Origin: Pseudomonas reactans
GTDB lineage: Bacteria > Pseudomonadota > Gammaproteobacteria > Pseudomonadales > Pseudomonadaceae
DNA: 64,000 nucleotides
NCBI RefSeq assembly: GCF_013385825.1
Contig: NZ_JACAPG010000008.1
Location: 124,001-188,000 of the forward strand
Reading direction: 5' to 3'
Shown here: in pieces, positions 63,066 through 64,000 of the stretch
How the letters are laid out: each line of letters starts with the position of its first letter
How positions within the stretch are numbered: position 1 is the stretch's first letter
The notes under the pieces: generated by a model
What the model was told of the DNA's origin: nothing
The model's database searches: none
Seen by the model: only the letters and a program-made list of their open reading frames with translations
Program-made: the position numbers and the translations under genes

Positions 63066-64000
63066 ATGACAACAACAATCACCCCCGACTCGCGCTGGAC
63101 GCGGCGGCGCGACGAGAAGCAGCGGCGGCTCGGGCTGGTCAAAAAATACGCAGACGGTGCGGTGTTGCCCAGTGACAGGATCGTCGAGGCGCTTGAGGCC
63201 CTGATCCTGCCCGGCGACCGTGTGGTGTTGGAGGGCAATAACCAGAAGCAGGCGGATTTCCTCTCGCGCTCCCTCGCCAAAGCCGACCCGTCCAAGCTCC
63301 ACGATTTGCACATGATCATGCCCAGTGTCGGCCGTTCCGAGCACCTGGATCTGTTTGAAAAAGGCATCGCCCGCAAGCTGGATTTCTCCTTCGCCGGCAC
63401 CCAATCCCTGCGCATCAGCCAGTTGCTGGAAGACGGCCTGCTGGAAATCGGCGCGATCCACACCTACATCGAACTCTATGCGCGGCTGGTGGTGGACCTG
63501 ATCCCCAACGTGGTGCTTTCCGCCGGCTTCATGGCCGACCGCGCCGGCAATATCTACACCGGCGCCAGCACTGAAGACACCCCGGCCCTGATCGAGCCCG
63601 CCGCGTTCAGCGATGGCATCGTGATCGTGCAGGTCAACCAGTTGGTGGACGACGTCACCGACTTGCCGCGCGTGGATATCCCGGCGAGCTGGGTGGATTT
63701 TGTGGTGGTGGCCGACAAGCCGTTCTACATAGAGCCGCTGTTCACCCGCGACCCGCGCCACATCAAGCCGGTGCACGTGCTGATGGCAATGATGGCAATC
63801 CGTGGCATCTACGAAAAACACAATGTGCAGTCGCTTAACCACGGCATTGGTTTCAACACCGCCGCCATTGAGTTGATTCTGCCGACCTACGGCGAATCCC
63901 TTGGCCTCAAGGGCAAGATCTGCCGCAACTGGACCCTCAACCCGCACCCCACCCTGATCCCTGCGATTGAAAGCGGCTGGGTGGAAAGCGTGCATTGCTT
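63066..64000 (+). CDS. mdcA: malonate decarboxylase alpha subunit (partial, 3' end outside window)
   Basis: The first 311 codons are in the window. The protein opens MTTTITPDSRWTRRRDEKQR and shows the coenzyme-A-transferase-like fold of MdcA (LPGDRVVLEGNNQKQADFLS, MIMPSVGRSEHLDLFEKGIA, LNHGIGFNTAAIELILPTYG). MdcA exchanges acetyl for malonyl on the acyl carrier protein MdcC and starts the mdc operon for growth on malonate. About 550 residues are expected, so the gene continues beyond the window. Confidence 0.93.
   Translation, partial: MTTTITPDSRWTRRRDEKQRRLGLVKKYADGAVLPSDRIVEALEALILPGDRVVLEGNNQKQADFLSRSLAKADPSKLHDLHMIMPSVGRSEHLDLFEKGIARKLDFSFAGTQSLRISQLLEDGLLEIGAIHTYIELYARLVVDLIPNVVLSAGFMADRAGNIYTGASTEDTPALIEPAAFSDGIVIVQVNQLVDDVTDLPRVDIPASWVDFVVVADKPFYIEPLFTRDPRHIKPVHVLMAMMAIRGIYEKHNVQSLNHGIGFNTAAIELILPTYGESLGLKGKICRNWTLNPHPTLIPAIESGWVESVHC

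Overview
The window is a chromosomal segment of a fluorescent Pseudomonas, most likely of the P. fluorescens group. The reasons are protein similarity to Pseudomonas families throughout, a gene order that I recall closely matching P. aeruginosa around folA-ilvD-mutM-coaD-ftsYEX-rpoH-thiSG-metXW-proC-pilT-pyrRBC'-gshB-pilGHIJ-chpA, high GC, and many intergenic REP doublets (REPINs). No rRNA, tRNA, CRISPR array or insertion sequence was seen.

Layout. 1-2096 holds a GTPase/DUF2868 membrane pair (the GTPase is cut by the window edge). 2166-5483 holds folA, the cystine importer tcyP and phosphorylcholine phosphatase pchP. 5602-9732 is an iron-type signalling cassette: a Fur-box-like site, an ECF sigma factor, a FecR anti-sigma factor and a TonB-dependent receptor with an N-terminal signalling domain. 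9788-16574 holds ilvD, an MFS exporter, rlmI, an HDOD protein, mutM and a ferredoxin. 16856-21890 holds coaD and a long-chain alcohol/aldehyde oxidation cluster matching laoA-laoB-laoC with divergent laoR. 21925-27349 holds a rhodanese, a YheT-like hydrolase, rsmD and two M16 peptidases. 27582-31584 is ftsY-ftsE-ftsX-rpoH. 31780-42678 is housekeeping (mtgA, thiS-thiG-trmB, hemW-rdgB, metW-metX, yggT-proC-yggS, pilT). 42783-50213 holds a C40 peptidase, a TM2 protein, pyrC'-pyrB-pyrR, ruvX, algH, tonB3 and gshB. 50453-60146 is the Pil-Chp chemosensory cluster pilG-pilH-pilI-pilJ-chpA-chpC, without the pilK and chpB genes that P. aeruginosa has in it. 60297-62858 is a small accessory patch: a solitary HigA-type antitoxin, an unrecognised membrane-anchored protein, a DUF6124-type small protein behind a strikingly structured leader, and an MNT-HEPN toxin-antitoxin pair. 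63066 onward is mdcA, the first malonate decarboxylase gene, cut by the window end.

The most unusual signal is the 61311-61523 leader. Two different short words each occur in a sense-antisense-sense arrangement, so one central strand can pair either with an upstream partner or with a downstream partner that contains the Shine-Dalgarno of the DUF6124 gene. A terminator-like hairpin with a competing antiterminator-like hairpin lies between them. This is the architecture of a bistable RNA switch. Other points of interest are the loss of both receptor-methylation genes from the Chp system, a perfect palindrome in the laoC-laoR intergenic region, and paired operator-like repeats directly before the MNT-HEPN module.
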